Of a stretch of DNA of 8,503 nucleotides, positions 6,493 through 8,503 are shown piece by piece. The notes under the pieces are model-generated. The model was not told the DNA's origin. It ran no database searches and saw nothing but the letters and a program-made list of their open reading frames with translations. Numbering within the stretch: position 1 is the stretch's first letter; the number at the start of each line of letters is the position of its first letter. A program made the translations under genes and the position numbers. The DNA is from CAIVSN01 sp043778375 (lineage in GTDB: Bacteria; Patescibacteriota; Gracilibacteria; BD1-5; UBA2023): positions 1 through 8,503 of the forward strand of contig JAYWGH010000011.1 in the NCBI GenBank assembly GCA_043778375.1. Direction: 5' to 3'.

Positions 6493-8415
6493 ATGAGTGG
6501 AACCACCGCTGGTCAAGACTATGACTCGAGTAATATCCAGGTGCTTGAGGGGCTTGAGCCAGTACGCAAACGCCCCGGGATGTACATTGGTGAGACCAAT
6601 GAGATAGGACTCCACCACCTCGTGTGGGAAATCGTAGACAACTCGATAGATGAGGCAATGGCGGGTCATGCTCGCAATATTACGGTGACTCTATTCGCTG
6701 ACAATTCCGTAGGAGTATCAGATGATGGACGAGGGATCCCAGTAGATCTCCACCCAAAGACTGGTAAGTCCGCACTTGAGACGGTTATGACGGTGCTGCA
6801 CGCGGGGGGGAAGTTTGGAGGAGACTCAAGCGGGTACAAGGTATCAGGAGGGCTCCACGGGGTAGGGGCATCGGTGGTAAATGCACTCTCTGACCTCATG
6901 GAAGTGACCGTACACAAAAACGGTCTTGTCTATAAACAAACTTATCAGCGTGGTATACCTGACGGACAGGTTGCTCCAACCGGGGAGAAGTCAAAAGCAA
7001 ATGGGACACATGTACGATTTTGGCCGGATGCGACGATATTCTCTGTGACGGTATTTGACTACCATACGATTGTAAATCGCATGCGCCAGCAGGCATACCT
7101 CACGAAGGGGATTACTATCACTATCCATGATGAGAGGACAGGAGCGGCATATAGATTTTTCTTTGAAGGGGGAGTGAGGTCGTATATCTCTCACATCGCC
7201 AAGGGTTCAGAGCTCATAGGAGATGAGATATTTTACCTCGATCGAGAGCTTGATGGCACGTCTATCGAGATAGCTCTCCAGTATCGCAAGGATGATTACA
7301 CCACCAAGATTATTGCCTTTACGAACAATGTCCTCAATGGAGATGGAGGAACGCATGTGGCAGGGTTTCAGACAGCGCTCACTCGTACGATCAACAAGTA
7401 TGGTCGAGCTCAGGAGTACCTAAAGGAAAAAGATGAAAATCTCGCCTCAGAGGATATGCTCGAGGGGCTGATTGCAGTAATATCGGTAAAGATCCCAGAG
7501 CCGAGATTTAGCTCTCAAACCAAGGAAAAGCTCGTAAATCCTGAGACTAAGGGAATTGTAGACCGTGGATTTGCGGAGAGACTCGGAGAGTGGCTTGAGG
7601 AGAATCCCCGCTCTGCCAAGGCAGTATTTGAGAAGTGCCTTCTCGCCGCTCGCGCCCGTGCGGCCGCTCGCTCTGCGCGTGACACGATCATCCGCAAAGG
7701 AGCACTCGAGGGGATGACTCTCCCCGGGAAACTTGCGGACTGTTCATCCAAGGATCCATCAAAGTCCGAGCTCTATATCGTTGAGGGTGACTCAGCGGGT
7801 GGATCAGCCAAGCAAGGGCGAAACCGCGAGTATCAGGCAATCCTCCCACTCAGAGGAAAGATCCTCAATACTGAGCAGGCTCGACTCGACAAGATATTTG
7901 CCAATCAAGAAATCAAAAATCTCATTATTGCACTCGGTACCTCAATTGGAGATACTTTCGATGTTTCAAAGCTGCGCTACCACCGTATCGTGATCATGAC
8001 GGATGCGGATGTGGATGGGGCGCACATTCGAACACTTCTTTTAACTTTCTTGTATCGGTATCTCAGTCCACTGATCACTCGGGGGCATATCTATATTGCA
8101 AACCCTCCACTCTACAAGCTCGCGAAGGGGAAAGATACTTGGTATGTATACTCGGATGCTGAGAAGCTCGAGATGATCGAGGCTCATGGGGTTACGACTG
8201 AGGGGATCCAGCGATACAAGGGACTTGGAGAGATGAATCCTGAGCAACTCTGGGAGACGACCATGGATCCCGATAAACGCAAGATGTTTCGCGTACGAGC
8301 GGAAGATGCGGAGCGCGCTGACGCAGTGTTTCGGATGCTGATGGGTGAGGAGGTGCCACCGCGAAGGAGATTTATTCAGAGTCGCGCGAAGCATGTAGAG
8401 AATTTGGATATTTAA
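6493..8415 (+). CDS. gyrB: DNA gyrase subunit B
   Basis: A complete 640-residue type IIA topoisomerase ATPase subunit. With GyrA it introduces negative supercoils using ATP. The GHKL ATPase domain shows WEIVDNSIDEA (Glu46 as general base, Asn50 for Mg), SDDGRGIP (Asp77) and GGLHGVG (119-125), with transducer lysine Lys344 in QTKEKL. The TOPRIM domain shows EGDSAGGSAKQGR (431-443) and MTDADVDGAHIR (Asp504, 506, 508). The C-terminal QRYKGLGEMN (573-582) and final FIQSRAKHVENLDI are typical. The length matches the short (Gram-positive type) GyrB without the insert found in E. coli. ParE is the main alternative; the QRYKGLGEMN and EGDSAGGSAKQGR forms favour GyrB. About 59 glycines are all encoded by GGN and none by TGA, unlike the upstream genes. 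No ribosome-binding site precedes the ATG. Confidence 0.95.
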   Translation: MSGTTAGQDYDSSNIQVLEGLEPVRKRPGMYIGETNEIGLHHLVWEIVDNSIDEAMAGHARNITVTLFADNSVGVSDDGRGIPVDLHPKTGKSALETVMTVLHAGGKFGGDSSGYKVSGGLHGVGASVVNALSDLMEVTVHKNGLVYKQTYQRGIPDGQVAPTGEKSKANGTHVRFWPDATIFSVTVFDYHTIVNRMRQQAYLTKGITITIHDERTGAAYRFFFEGGVRSYISHIAKGSELIGDEIFYLDRELDGTSIEIALQYRKDDYTTKIIAFTNNVLNGDGGTHVAGFQTALTRTINKYGRAQEYLKEKDENLASEDMLEGLIAVISVKIPEPRFSSQTKEKLVNPETKGIVDRGFAERLGEWLEENPRSAKAVFEKCLLAARARAAARSARDTIIRKGALEGMTLPGKLADCSSKDPSKSELYIVEGDSAGGSAKQGRNREYQAILPLRGKILNTEQARLDKIFANQEIKNLIIALGTSIGDTFDVSKLRYHRIVIMTDADVDGAHIRTLLLTFLYRYLSPLITRGHIYIANPPLYKLAKGKDTWYVYSDAEKLEMIEAHGVTTEGIQRYKGLGEMNPEQLWETTMDPDKRKMFRVRAEDAERADAVFRMLMGEEVPPRRRFIQSRAKHVENLDI

Positions 8416-8424
8416 AGCGAGCAC

Positions 8425-8503
8425 ATGCATTTTATCATTTCACCTACTCAACTTTCTGAGATAAAAGCTCATGCAAATTGTGAAAACGGGAGTGGAATAA
8501 CTC
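8425..8503 (+). CDS. Start of an unidentified gene after gyrB
   Basis: An open frame begins at ATG 8425, 9 nt after the gyrB stop, and runs off the window (26 codons plus one base): MHFIISPTQLSEIKAHAN then CENGSGIT. The close spacing suggests the same transcript as gyrB. The opening, a short beta strand followed by a helix, is too short to assign. No Shine-Dalgarno is visible; GAGCACATG is only weakly purine-rich. Confidence 0.5.
   Translation, partial: MHFIISPTQLSEIKAHANCENGSGIT

Noticed and set aside
1240..7775. Frequent GAGCTC / CTCGAG hexamers as possible uptake or protein-binding signals
   Set aside because: They mostly occur in frame as Glu-Leu or Leu-Glu using the favoured codons GAG and CTC, so codon choice explains them.
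8041..8430. Minus-strand open frame of 129 codons over the gyrB end
   Set aside because: It lies opposite the strongly conserved TOPRIM-to-C-terminal part of gyrB and shows no family features; a shadow frame.
1..8503. UGA as tryptophan (code 4, Mycoplasma-like)
   Set aside because: TGA positions are loop- and small-residue-like (PTDP-x-LAGARDA, FFA-x-AKAAS, tandem near the P3 start), where Gly fits better than Trp, and gyrB gives no Mollicutes signal. Not fully excluded without alignments.
8416..8503. Terminator hairpin after gyrB
   Set aside because: I found no stem followed by a T run; the downstream ORF begins 9 nt after the stop, so the transcript probably continues.
8425..8503. JAB/MPN metalloprotease or DnaN N-terminus for the last ORF
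   Set aside because: The first residues loosely resemble both openings, but 26 codons contain no diagnostic motif.

Overview
The window is a compact bacterial segment that reads correctly only if UGA is translated as glycine (genetic code 25). Under the standard code most genes appear broken. With UGA as Gly, at least 25 in-frame TGA codons disappear and long ORFs with tightly packed boundaries result. The clearest case is an AAA ATPase whose Walker A, Walker B and SRH motifs become collinear. Code 25 is known from the candidate phyla Gracilibacteria (BD1-5) and Absconditabacteria (SR1), so the DNA most likely comes from one of these. Stops used are TAA and TAG. The tRNA-Gly(UCA) that would prove the code is not in the window.

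Layout. Two genes run leftward: the start of a DUF350-like membrane protein (1-182) and a 231-residue soluble protein P1 (186-881). A 110-bp divergent promoter region (882-991) separates them from a rightward series: a divergent TelA-family (toxic anion resistance) protein (992-2125); P2, with two membrane segments and a helical tail (2162-2932); P3, with four membrane segments and a helical tail (2932-4056); a classical AAA ATPase (4125-5441); and P5, with three membrane segments and a helical tail, cut by an in-frame TAG (5445-5999 plus 6054-6404). Then come gyrB (6493-8415) and the first codons of another gene (8425-end).

How the genes may work together. P2, P3 and P5 share an architecture of membrane helices followed by a long charged helical cytoplasmic domain, and the tail of P1 ends in a similar pattern. 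TelA next to a protein with membrane helices and a helical tail recalls the xpaC-yaaN(telA) pair of Firmicutes, and DUF350 proteins also occur in envelope or tellurium-stress gene neighbourhoods. The working interpretation is a membrane-associated stress or remodelling module: TelA as cytoplasmic helical partner, several XpaC-like membrane proteins, and an AAA ATPase as motor. This is inference; none of these roles can be proven from sequence alone. gyrB is probably an ordinary housekeeping neighbour.

Expression. Several transcription-unit starts lack a Shine-Dalgarno sequence and have a -10-like hexamer about 6 nt before the ATG, which suggests leaderless mRNAs. No tRNA, rRNA, CRISPR, insertion sequence or convincing terminator was seen. 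No gene-free stretch exceeds 300 bases.
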